A DNA stretch of 64,000 nt from Iodobacter sp025352645. Its GTDB lineage: Bacteria > Pseudomonadota > Gammaproteobacteria > Burkholderiales > Chitinibacteraceae. The translations under genes and the position numbers were made by a program. The notes under the pieces are model-generated. The model saw only the letters and a program-made list of their open reading frames with translations. It did no database searches and was not told the origin of the DNA. The stretch lies in the NCBI RefSeq assembly GCF_033446605.1, contig NZ_JAWQUO010000014.1, positions 1 through 64,000 on the forward strand, written 5' to 3'. Shown here one piece after another: positions 6,028 through 14,515 of the stretch (positions are counted from its first letter, which is position 1; each line of letters begins with the position of its first letter).

Positions 6028-8850
6028 TTAACCATCCTTCCTACGAGTTTGCACTGCTTTAAACTTATCAAAATCAATACCTTTCAATTCTACCCAACCA
6101 TCCCCACCAAGCTCCAAAGCCTGCTTAGCGCCATCCGGCGTTATTAGTTGAAAACTCTCTCCAGATGGGGCGTTACCATCAGCATCTTCATAGCGCACAC
6201 GCATATCGGTTTTTTTTCCTTCCAGTTTATAGCTTTGCATAAGGCTTTGCCCTCCACTTATCTCATGGTTCGCGCCCTTAATACTCACTTCCCCTGGGCA
6301 ATGAATTTCGATATTGCCACCTTTTAATCGGATATAGCCGCCGCCCGCTGTGAAGAGCACTTCGTCCCCTGCGGCGATTTCTACTTTTTCTTTGCAGGCA
6401 GTTATTTTGACGTTTTTGTCTGCGGTGATTTCAACGTCATCGCTTTGTGCTTGCATCTGGATTTTGCCTTTGGCTGCGATCAGTTTGAGTGCAACTTTGT
6501 CTTTTACCCCAGCTACAAACAGGCTGATATGCTGGCCTACGTTGTGAATCCAACGGCGGCCAGAGGTTTGATTGGTGTCGCGCTGAGCAACAAGGTCTAA
6601 GTTTGTGCCTGCGGTAATCGTTTGGCTTTGCGGGCTGGTGATCGCTACGCCGTCTTCCCCGTGTAGCAGGATGATTTTTTGCTGACCCGCCTGGTCTTTG
6701 GATTTGCTCTTACCGTCTTTGTCTGTGTTGCTGCCTGCTTCAAGGCTTTTGCTGGCGTGTACGTGGTGGTGCAAGTGGCCGGTGGTGGCTTTGCCGCCTG
6801 CGCTATTGTCTGGCTTGACGGTTTTATCGCCTTCGCCGGTTTCGATAGTATCAGCGAGTTGCTTGGTGGCTGTTTCGCCTAGACTTTGGGCCAACGCTAA
6901 AGCTGATTCAAGCTGGCTTTGGGCTGGGCTATGGTCAAGTTGCTTGCCGCTTGCGCCGTTTTTGGCTTCGGTACTAATCAGCAGGCCGTTGGCGCGGATT
7001 GCGCCTTGATTATCGGTGCGCAGCTCAAAGCCTTCGCCGCGTGGCTCGCCTTTGCCGTCGGTGCGCGGGTGGATTAAATAGCCAAGGTTAAGCTGAGTTT
7101 TGCCGTGCTCGCTGGATAGTTTTGTGCGTACTTCACCTTTACTGTCGTCAAACAGCAGTTCGCCGTATTGGCCGCCTTCATGCTCTTTGCTTTTGATGCC
7201 TGATAGCGTTTTATTGGCAGGCAAAGCGCCAGCACCGCTAAACGCGGGTACTGAATGGCTACCGTTGTAAACTACACCGGTCACAATCGGGCGGTCGATA
7301 TCGCCTTCGATAAAATCAACGGTCACCTCATTGCCGATTCGCGGAATGAACTGATGACCAAAGCCCGCGCCTGCTGATGGATAGGCAACACGAATCCAGC
7401 AAGAAGACTTGTCATCCATATTTGCGCCAAACTCGGGGTGTTCAGCTCTTCTAGTCCAGTGCATTTGGAGCTTAATCCGGCCTAGCTCATCGGTATGGAC
7501 TTCGGTATCCGCAGGGCCAACCACGGTAGCTGTTTGCACGCCTAGGCTGGTGGGCTTAGTAAATTCTTGCTGGCCTAGATGGCTAAGCAGAGGCTGGCCG
7601 CGCCTTTGGGCGGTAAAGTCTACTTGATAAGGTGCGCTATCTTTAGCCGAAGCGGCAAGTAGGCTGGGGGCGATTAATTGTAATTGCTGGCTTAAATCCA
7701 CCGGCAAATTATTATTTGCGGTGAAGTTAAGCTCGGTAACAGCGAATTCCCTTTGCTCGGCTGAGTCCCATTCGTGGGCGGGGTGATCTTCTAATCTAAA
7801 CCATTGCCCCGCTTGCAGGCTGCGTAAAGTGCCAGAGCCAGTAAACGATTTCTTTTGCCCGTCTAAAGCATCTTGGCGCAGCTTAGCATCGTGGTTCAGC
7901 TGGTCTAAATCGCTGGCGTAGTAATGCGCCTGTGGGTCGTAATATTCGAGGCTGGATTGAATTTGCTGTCCGCCATCGCCTTGATCAACCGCGCCATCGC
8001 CTTGATCAACCGCGCTATCGCTCTGGCTGTGGCTGGTACTAGTGGCTTTGTAATCGAAGCTAGCCAAAGCCACCGAGCTACTACCAATTTGCCGCTGCGT
8101 CTGCCATGTCGTGAGTGAATCGCTTTCTTCTGCGGCCGATGCGCGGTGAAATCTGGCGATGGGGTCTAAAGCTTCGGGAATCGAAAAAACATCATCAAAC
8201 ACCACCAGCTGCACTTGTGGTGTACTTCCTCGCGACGCTGCGCTACCTCGCTCGGTCGCTCCCGCCAGATGCTCAAAACGCCAAGAAAGGCCGCTTTCTT
8301 TGAGCTGCCTGCACACAAAGGCAAGATCGTCTTCTCGGTATTGCACGCAATAAGAGCGTGGTGGATATTCGCCGGATAATTTGAAATCAACGGTTTGCAC
8401 GGCAGCAAACACCGGATTTTTAGCCTGATGTTCGGCCAAGATCTGCTTCACTATTTCGACAATGGTTAAATCTTGGAATATGCGAGAAGTGCGGCGATAT
8501 CTAAGCAGTGCAAAAGGCGGCTCTACGGTGAGCGAATACTTAGCAAAGCCGCCATCAGATCCCAATAGTTGAGCTTGCGAGATTACCCCGCAACGCTCAA
8601 TTGCATCGCCATTGGCATCTGCAATAGACAATACCACCGGCAAGCCTAATAGCGATTTAAGCTCTAAATCGCCAGTGGGGGAAAGACATTCGATCTGATA
8701 GCAATAAGCCCGATTAATCCCCTCGCTGCCTGTGACGTGCTGGGGGAGTAACTGTTCACCCCATGCCGTACCGTCCCCCAATTGAAGAGAAATAAGACGC
8801 TGTTCTTGATTAAAAGCAGCGGCGAAAGAGGCAAGTAGATCAAAGGTCAT
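6028..8850 (-). CDS. vgrG: Type VI secretion spike protein VgrG
   Basis: A 940-residue VgrG, the trimeric spike at the tip of the T6SS tube. Residues ~15-560 carry the gp27/gp5-like Vgr core (early LLRYRRTSRIFQDLT; the OB-fold region near RVAYPSAGAGFGHQFIPR and EVTVDFIEGDIDRPIVTG). Then comes the DUF2345 beta-helix (~690-860, many VEIAAGDEVLFTAGGGYI-type repeats). The last ~70 residues, after LMQSYKLEGKK, form an extra beta domain (RYEDADGNAPSGESFQL) like the transthyretin-type extensions that dock effectors. There is a direct 18-base repeat in the coding region near 7969-8010 (VDQGDGAVDQGDG). Effector and immunity genes follow directly, which makes this an orphan vgrG island without sheath or baseplate genes in view. 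Confidence 0.93.
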   Translation of the reverse strand: MTFDLLASFAAAFNQEQRLISLQLGDGTAWGEQLLPQHVTGSEGINRAYCYQIECLSPTGDLELKSLLGLPVVLSIADANGDAIERCGVISQAQLLGSDGGFAKYSLTVEPPFALLRYRRTSRIFQDLTIVEIVKQILAEHQAKNPVFAAVQTVDFKLSGEYPPRSYCVQYREDDLAFVCRQLKESGLSWRFEHLAGATERGSAASRGSTPQVQLVVFDDVFSIPEALDPIARFHRASAAEESDSLTTWQTQRQIGSSSVALASFDYKATSTSHSQSDSAVDQGDGAVDQGDGGQQIQSSLEYYDPQAHYYASDLDQLNHDAKLRQDALDGQKKSFTGSGTLRSLQAGQWFRLEDHPAHEWDSAEQREFAVTELNFTANNNLPVDLSQQLQLIAPSLLAASAKDSAPYQVDFTAQRRGQPLLSHLGQQEFTKPTSLGVQTATVVGPADTEVHTDELGRIKLQMHWTRRAEHPEFGANMDDKSSCWIRVAYPSAGAGFGHQFIPRIGNEVTVDFIEGDIDRPIVTGVVYNGSHSVPAFSGAGALPANKTLSGIKSKEHEGGQYGELLFDDSKGEVRTKLSSEHGKTQLNLGYLIHPRTDGKGEPRGEGFELRTDNQGAIRANGLLISTEAKNGASGKQLDHSPAQSQLESALALAQSLGETATKQLADTIETGEGDKTVKPDNSAGGKATTGHLHHHVHASKSLEAGSNTDKDGKSKSKDQAGQQKIILLHGEDGVAITSPQSQTITAGTNLDLVAQRDTNQTSGRRWIHNVGQHISLFVAGVKDKVALKLIAAKGKIQMQAQSDDVEITADKNVKITACKEKVEIAAGDEVLFTAGGGYIRLKGGNIEIHCPGEVSIKGANHEISGGQSLMQSYKLEGKKTDMRVRYEDADGNAPSGESFQLITPDGAKQALELGGDGWVELKGIDFDKFKAVQTRRKDG

Positions 8851-9269
8851 GAGAAACCAAGGGCTTACGAGAAGTTCTGTATATTACACGAAGCTTTGCG
8901 CTTGCTGATCTAATCTGTAGAAAAATGTAGGGTGTAATTATGAACAAAATTATACATTGTAAGGTATTTTGCTTATTCTTGTTTCAAGAAAATTCTATGC
9001 AGTTATTAAGTAGAATGTACCTTGGAAGAATGGGGGACTTGGTAAAGATGAGTTCTTGGCGTGATTTTTGCGTAAAACTGTTACAGGCTGTTGTAGTTTG
9101 TTGCGGGTTAATGGCAAAAGTGAGTTTTTATAAGTTGTTGATTTTATTGGTTTATTACTCTTCCGTGCCGCATGGGGTGCATGGCATTATCTTTGGGAGT
9201 CACCCATTTAGGGTGGGCACAAAATCGTGCCCATCCTACAGTGCAGAGCATCTCGTGCCCTGGCCGCTA
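8851..9269. other. Intergenic region with one palindrome
   Basis: No convincing gene. A plus-strand frame starting at 8940 runs on into the antisense of the PIG-L gene and has no protein-like character. The one structured element is tagggtgggcac-aaaatc-gtgcccatccta at 9209-9238, a member of the dispersed palindrome family. Confidence 0.5.
9209..9238. repeat. Dispersed palindrome (GGGTGGGCAC family)
   Basis: Twelve-base arms with one mismatch around a six-base loop, lying 32 bases from the end of the PIG-L gene. Related elements occur at 22584-22616 and 24847-24931. Confidence 0.6.
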
Positions 9270-10121
9270 TTATTTAAAGATGCTTCCGATTTTATCCCCA
9301 GCAGAAAGAATATATTTCTGCCCAGAGTCTTGCAGTGCCTTGCCATCAAAACGATCAATACGGTAAATCGTTCCAAACGAGAAGGTTGGGGCGGCTACGC
9401 CTGCGCCGCCTACTACTTCGGCACCACGGCGTACATTGTCGGCCATCCATGAGGTTAAGCGCAGATGGTAGGGATTGCGCTGTACTTCGCCCACGTGGCA
9501 GGCCAGTGCGGCGATGAGGTCGGCGGTGTCGGTGATGGTGGTTTCGATCAGGGCATTAGGCGTTGCCATGGCGCGCCAGAATTCAGATTGCACCACAAAG
9601 CAGGCGTGGCCAAGTTTAGCCAGTGCATCTAGCAATAAATAATGGGTGCCGATATGCGCGGCGTGGCCGTCGTTGTCGTTTGGCACTACGCATACCGTTG
9701 GCTGGTACTGCTCAATCAGTGCTGCGATTACGGCTACTTTTTCAGCCCATGCGGTTGGGTCGCTATCTCGGGTTTTTGGGTTCACCGCCATCAGGCCACC
9801 GGGGATGGTTTCTTGTAATTCAAAACCCAGTACCTGACAGGCACGATCAAGTTCGGCCAAGCGCTCTGGCTGGCGAGGCAGATTAGAGCCAAGGGTGACT
9901 GCAATATTAATTACGCGATAGCCATCTTCACGGGCTAAACGCAGCGGTAAGGCTCCAATAATGCATTCATCGTCTGGGTGCGGAGCAAACACCATTGCCA
10001 CGGGGCCAGAGGTATTTTTTGCCGCGATCGTTAGGCCGTCTAATGCGCTAAATAGTGGAGCATCTTGCTTTTGTAACAGAGCATCGTGGGCCTTTACCAG
10101 CTCGATATAGGGATTGCTCAT
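9270..10121 (-). CDS. PIG-L/LmbE family deacetylase
   Basis: A 283-residue cytoplasmic zinc hydrolase of the PIG-L/LmbE family, which removes acetyl groups from N-acetylglucosamine-type substrates. The zinc site is visible: H48-P-D-D-E52 near the N-terminus (FAPHPDDE) and a second histidine cluster in the NDNDGHAAHIGTH segment (~155-167). The protein is of family length and intact. There are no sugar-pathway neighbours, so the substrate cannot be read from context; it might be a wall, LPS or secondary-metabolite sugar. It has its own transcription unit, convergent with nothing and followed by a palindrome. Confidence 0.85.
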   Translation of the reverse strand: MSNPYIELVKAHDALLQKQDAPLFSALDGLTIAAKNTSGPVAMVFAPHPDDECIIGALPLRLAREDGYRVINIAVTLGSNLPRQPERLAELDRACQVLGFELQETIPGGLMAVNPKTRDSDPTAWAEKVAVIAALIEQYQPTVCVVPNDNDGHAAHIGTHYLLLDALAKLGHACFVVQSEFWRAMATPNALIETTITDTADLIAALACHVGEVQRNPYHLRLTSWMADNVRRGAEVVGGAGVAAPTFSFGTIYRIDRFDGKALQDSGQKYILSAGDKIGSIFK

Positions 10122-10281
10122 GCAGTCTTCTCCAAATCTTATGATGCAGTGGGCAGTATGCCGTGCCTGCGTACTGGGTTTTGAATTGTAAGTAAAAATA
10201 CTTAGCTAGTATAAACTTTTGTAAGTGGGATGGGGGCACCAAAGGTGGCTGGCTTGTGATTTCGCAAAGCGTTTTGCAGCG

Positions 10282-10356
10282 TCTCTGTGCATGGTGGGTT
10301 ATGCACAGTCTGTGCACGGCGGGTTACGCCAGAAAAGCTGGCTAACCCACCCTACG
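10282..10356. repeat. Palindromic intergenic repeat
   Basis: Contains two tandem tgtgca-ggYgggtta units (10285-10325) and a distal ggctaacccaccctac arm, so several alternative hairpins can form between the mpl and PIG-L genes. It is of the same general type as the other GGGTGGGY palindromes in the window. Confidence 0.5.
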
Positions 10357-10396
10357 AAACTAGACCCCAGACCCCTCGCTTCCTGATTGGCCCCGA

Positions 10397-11761
10397 TTAA
10401 AGCACTGCTAATAGTTTGTCGTGTAAGCCGCCAAAGCCGCCGTTGCTCATGACTAAAATATGGTCGCCTGCTTGGGCTATTTTGCGGATGGACTCAATCA
10501 GTTGGTCTAAATCATCAAAGCTTTGTGCGCGTGCGCCAAGGGAGGCTAGTGCGTCTTGGCTGCTCCAGCCCAAGTTGGCGCCGTAGCAAAAAATCAGATC
10601 GGCGTCGCTTAGGCTGCCTGGCAGCGCTTCTTTCATACTACCCAGCTTCATGGTGTTAGAACGTGGTTCTAGCACCGCCAAAATACGCGCGTTGCCCACT
10701 TTTTGACGTAAGCCCGCCACGGTGGTGGCAATGGCAGTAGGGTGGTGAGCAAAGTCGTCGTAAACGGTGATGCCCTTGCTATTGCCCTTTATTTCCATCC
10801 GGCGTTTTACGTTTTTAAATTCTGCAAGGGCAGCAATCGCAACTTCAGGGCTAACGCCAACATGGCGCGCAGCGGCTATAGCGGCTAGCGCATTCATTTG
10901 GTTATGCTCACCAAGCAGATCCCAGTGCAGCTCGCCCAGTGATTGTTCGCCCAATTTTATTTCAAAGCCATCGTCAAAGCATTGCCCTACACGCCAGCCT
11001 GAGGCGCCGCCAAAATATTCTACTTCGCTCCAGCAGCCCTTATCCAATACCCGTTTTAGGCTAGCTTCCTTACCATTTACAATCAGGCGGCCAAGGCTGG
11101 GTACGGTGCGAATTAGATGATGGAATTGGGTTTCAATCGCGGCTAAATCGGCAAAAATATCGGCGTGATCAAATTCAAGATTATTCAGTACGGCGGTACG
11201 GGGCCGGTAGTGCACAAATTTGCTGCGCTTATCAAAGAAAGCCGTGTCATATTCATCTGCCTCAAGCACAAAAAAGGGCGAGGTGGATGCTGCATCTTGC
11301 TTTGGAGCCCCTGGGACTCGCGCAGAAATGCCAAAGTTTTCAGGGATGCCACCAATCAAGAAACCAGGCGCTAAGCCCGCGTATTCTAGAATCCAAGCCA
11401 GCATTGAGCTGGTACTGGTTTTGCCATGCGTACCGGCCACGGCCAGCACCCATTTATCTCGCAATAGATTATCCCCAAGCCATTGTGGCCCAGATGTGTA
11501 AGGTAGGCCACGGTTGAGGATGGCTTCCATCAGAGGGTTGCCACGCGTCACCACATTGCCCACTACGTAAAGATCTGCGCCTAAATCAAGCTGCTCTAAG
11601 TCCCAGCCTTCAATAAGCTCAATACCTAGCGCCTCTAATTGATTGGACATCGGTGGATAGACATTTGCATCGCAGCCGGTCACTTTATGGCCGCTAGCAC
11701 GTGCCAATGCGGCAATACCACCCATAAAAGTGCCGCAAATGCCGAGGATATGTATATGCAT
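10397..11761 (-). CDS. mpl: UDP-MurNAc:L-alanyl-gamma-D-glutamyl-meso-DAP ligase
   Basis: A 454-residue Mur-ligase family enzyme for peptidoglycan recycling: it joins the recovered tripeptide to UDP-MurNAc with ATP, in the cytoplasm. The N-terminal Rossmann domain begins MHIHILGICGTFMGGIA. The ATP P-loop is GTHGKTS at residues 110-116. The central Mur ligase motif EADEYDTAFFDKRSK and the C-terminal ligase domain (KNVKRRMEIKG, YDDFAHHPTAI) are all present. The length matches E. coli Mpl (457). It is a single gene, divergent from the GGDEF gene downstream in this window. Confidence 0.95.
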   Translation of the reverse strand: MHIHILGICGTFMGGIAALARASGHKVTGCDANVYPPMSNQLEALGIELIEGWDLEQLDLGADLYVVGNVVTRGNPLMEAILNRGLPYTSGPQWLGDNLLRDKWVLAVAGTHGKTSTSSMLAWILEYAGLAPGFLIGGIPENFGISARVPGAPKQDAASTSPFFVLEADEYDTAFFDKRSKFVHYRPRTAVLNNLEFDHADIFADLAAIETQFHHLIRTVPSLGRLIVNGKEASLKRVLDKGCWSEVEYFGGASGWRVGQCFDDGFEIKLGEQSLGELHWDLLGEHNQMNALAAIAAARHVGVSPEVAIAALAEFKNVKRRMEIKGNSKGITVYDDFAHHPTAIATTVAGLRQKVGNARILAVLEPRSNTMKLGSMKEALPGSLSDADLIFCYGANLGWSSQDALASLGARAQSFDDLDQLIESIRKIAQAGDHILVMSNGGFGGLHDKLLAVL

Positions 11762-11865
11762 AATGATTTAAATTCCTAGGGTATTAAAGGTATTGTCATA
11801 GATTCATCGCTCGTGTTTGCGTACAATCGTTCTTCTAAATTATTGTGTAACGGCCTTGCCTGTCT

Positions 11866-12840
11866 ATGTCTAATGCATCAGAGTCTGTCATTCCGGTAGA
11901 AATTGCACGGATTGCGCTTAAAAAGCTTTCAGAACGGGGCTTGCCTCCCACTCCTGAGAATTACACCAAATTTTATAACGCCATTGCCACGATTAAATCT
12001 CCCAATGCAAAAACATCGTTTGAAACCTTACAAGCTTGGCAGCTGCTGTATAAAGTTGAGGATATTTTAGGCGATGTGGGCGATTCAACGGAGCAATTGC
12101 TGAGCACCTTGGCCGGCGGTGGTGAAGCCATGTCGGCTAGCTTGGGGCAGTTGCAGGATACTCGCCGCGCTCATCTAGAGCTGGGGGCGAGCACGGACGA
12201 TACGCACTCCAAGCTAGAATCATTACTCAATAGCATTATTAGCTCGACTTCTGAATTGCACTCATCGGTATCGGCATCTAGTGTTGATTTGCAAACGATT
12301 CGTGATTCGGTGCGCAGTATCGAGCAAGATCTGGCCGTTAACCGACAGATTTTAGAGCAAGATGCCCTAACTGGGGCGATGAATCGTCAAGGTTTTGATA
12401 ATCGTTTGGTGCGTGAGGCAAAATTAGCGCAACGTCATAACCATAAGTTGTCTGTGGTGCTATTTGATTTAGACGATTTTAAATTAGTTAATGATCGATT
12501 TGGGCATGCGGTTGGCGATAATGTATTGATTCATATCGCAGGCTTAGCCAAATCAGTATTAAGAGATACCGATATTTTAGTGCGTTATGGTGGCGAAGAA
12601 TTTTTAATTTTATTAGTAGAAACAGATATGCATGGTGCGCGTTATGTATTAGAGCGCTTGCAGCAAATGTGTCGCCGTAATCCATTTATGCATAAACAGC
12701 AGCGTTTGGAAGTCACCTTTTCTACGGGTATTGCGGCATTACGCGATGATGAAAATGGTCGAGCTTTGGTACTAAGGGCAGATGAGGCTTTATATATAGC
12801 CAAGCGCAATGGCCGAGGTTTAATTGAGATGGCTGAATAG
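11866..12840 (+). CDS. Diguanylate cyclase (GGEEF)
   Basis: A 324-residue soluble protein. Residues 1-150 are helical, with an N-terminal region like that of other cytoplasmic cyclases (PVEIARIALKKLSERGLPPTPENY) and a coiled-coil stretch near 110-155. The GGDEF domain occupies ~160-322, opening DALTGAMNRQGFD, with the substrate motif FDLDDFKLVNDRFGH and the catalytic YGGEEF at ~242-247. No transmembrane segment and no obvious RxxD inhibitory site before the catalytic motif (DTDILVRYGGEEF). It makes cyclic di-GMP from two GTP. The input signal is unknown. It is convergent with another GGDEF gene 50 bases downstream. Confidence 0.9.
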   Translation: MSNASESVIPVEIARIALKKLSERGLPPTPENYTKFYNAIATIKSPNAKTSFETLQAWQLLYKVEDILGDVGDSTEQLLSTLAGGGEAMSASLGQLQDTRRAHLELGASTDDTHSKLESLLNSIISSTSELHSSVSASSVDLQTIRDSVRSIEQDLAVNRQILEQDALTGAMNRQGFDNRLVREAKLAQRHNHKLSVVLFDLDDFKLVNDRFGHAVGDNVLIHIAGLAKSVLRDTDILVRYGGEEFLILLVETDMHGARYVLERLQQMCRRNPFMHKQQRLEVTFSTGIAALRDDENGRALVLRADEALYIAKRNGRGLIEMAE

Positions 12841-12890
12841 TATTGGCGGCGCAAATAAGCAAAGCTAGCCTGCTAAATAGACTGGCTTGT

Positions 12891-14282
12891 TTATAAAGTA
12901 AATATAGAGACTCGATTACGCCCATTATGCTTGGATACATAGAGCGCTAAATCTGAATATTCAAGCAGTGTTTTCGAGTTTTCAGTGTGTTGTGGGTAGG
13001 TCGCTATTCCTGCTGAAAAGGTTAAATTGATGATTTTTTGCTGATGGCTTATCGTTAAATTAGCAAAATCTTCACGATATTTATCTACTTTTATTTGGGC
13101 GTTTTCTGCCGTAGCGCCCATCATCAAAATAAGAAATTCTTCTCCTCCTAAGCGGCAAACAATATCGCTTGTTCTAGATTGGGTCGCTAAAAACTGCGCT
13201 AGGTATTTAAGCGCTTCATCCCCAGTTGCATGGCCATGTGTATCGTTAACTGCTTTAAAATGGTCGATATCAATCATAACCGCCCTGAGCTGCATATCAT
13301 TACGTGTGGCCTGTGCCAGCATAATATCCAGTGTTTCGGTTAAATAGCGGCGATTATAAAGGCCAGTTAATGGGTCTCTAATTGCAGCTTCAAGTAGCTT
13401 ATCTTGTAATGCTTCTATTTCTTCTAGTTTGGTTTCTAATTTAATTTTGGCGTCTTGTAGTGCATCAAAGGTGTTTTTCCTTTGAGTGATATCTTCATAT
13501 GCGCCCACAATACCAATGACTGATCCATCGGTGGCTAATAGAGGAACGTGGTTTAAGCTGATATGAGTGAGCTTGCCATCATGGGTGGTAATTGCGCCTT
13601 CTTGATTGAGCAAGCTTTGCCCCGTGCTAATCACGCTATGGGCAAATGCTTGTAGGGCAAAGGCACGTTCGGGCATTAAATCAAAATCTGTTCTGCCTTT
13701 GATGTCTTCTGATGAATCAACGCCATTATCATTGGCAAAATGGCGATTACAGCCTAAATAACGTGAATCTGGGTCTTTCCAAAATACGCGAATAGGAATT
13801 GCATCCAATACTGCATTAAGTAATCGTTTAGATTTATCTGCCTCTAGTTCTTTTTGGCTTAATTCTTGGGCAAAGGCTAATAATTTATCATTGTTTATTT
13901 TTTGCAGAATATGGGAGCGAACCCTGGCCAATAAGAGTGGTCGGCTAATAGGTTTGGTTATATAGTCCACCGCACCTAAGGCAAATGCACGCTCTTCATC
14001 TGCGGCCTCTAATAATGAGCTCACAAAAATAACGGGGATATGGAGGGTGATGGGGTTGGCTTTTAGTTGCTCATAGACGGTGTAGCCATCTAATTCACCC
14101 ATAATAACATCCAGCAAAATTAACTCAGGCAAAGCTTGGGTGGCAATTTCTAATGCAGAGTGGCCGTTCGTGGTGCTAAGTACATGATAGTCATCCTGCA
14201 GGCAGGCGCTCAGTACGGCGATACTGCTAGGCATGCCATCAACAATTAATAGCGTAGGCTTTAGTTCTATTGGGGAATTCAT
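12891..14282 (-). CDS. Response regulator with PAS and GGEEF domains
   Basis: A 463-residue protein: receiver domain (~9-125), PAS domain (~150-270, WKDPDSRYLGCNRHFA to DITQRK), short coiled coil, GGDEF domain (~300-463, DPLTGLYNRRYL; catalytic LGGEEF). The phospho-acceptor Asp is in LILLDVIMGELDG and the conserved Lys in YITKPIS. The acidic pair after the first strand is reduced to one (IVDG where most receivers have DD), so metal binding may be weakened. Predicted output is cyclic di-GMP synthesis gated by phosphorylation and the PAS ligand. No histidine kinase lies beside it. Confidence 0.9.
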   Translation of the reverse strand: MNSPIELKPTLLIVDGMPSSIAVLSACLQDDYHVLSTTNGHSALEIATQALPELILLDVIMGELDGYTVYEQLKANPITLHIPVIFVSSLLEAADEERAFALGAVDYITKPISRPLLLARVRSHILQKINNDKLLAFAQELSQKELEADKSKRLLNAVLDAIPIRVFWKDPDSRYLGCNRHFANDNGVDSSEDIKGRTDFDLMPERAFALQAFAHSVISTGQSLLNQEGAITTHDGKLTHISLNHVPLLATDGSVIGIVGAYEDITQRKNTFDALQDAKIKLETKLEEIEALQDKLLEAAIRDPLTGLYNRRYLTETLDIMLAQATRNDMQLRAVMIDIDHFKAVNDTHGHATGDEALKYLAQFLATQSRTSDIVCRLGGEEFLILMMGATAENAQIKVDKYREDFANLTISHQQKIINLTFSAGIATYPQHTENSKTLLEYSDLALYVSKHNGRNRVSIFTL

Positions 14283-14515
14283 GCTGGACCTTTCATCATT
14301 TAAGTAGTGCAGCGCTTTAACGCCCCAATAAAGTTGAAAATGGGAGCAGTGGTAAAGCGCTGCTTTTTAACTGATTACACTGTGATATTTGCCTTGCAGC
14401 ATAGTACTTTATGCATGCCTTTTATGTATTTCAGTGCGGTATTTAGATCTACGGACAGGCGCTTTGTGATGGTTTTCAATACAAATCGGCTGCCGTAGAT
14501 TTTTAAAATAAGCGA

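Noticed and set aside
8940..9452. 170-codon plus-strand frame downstream of vgrG start
   Set aside because: Its second half is antisense to the PIG-L gene, it crosses a palindrome, and it has no domain or ribosome binding site.
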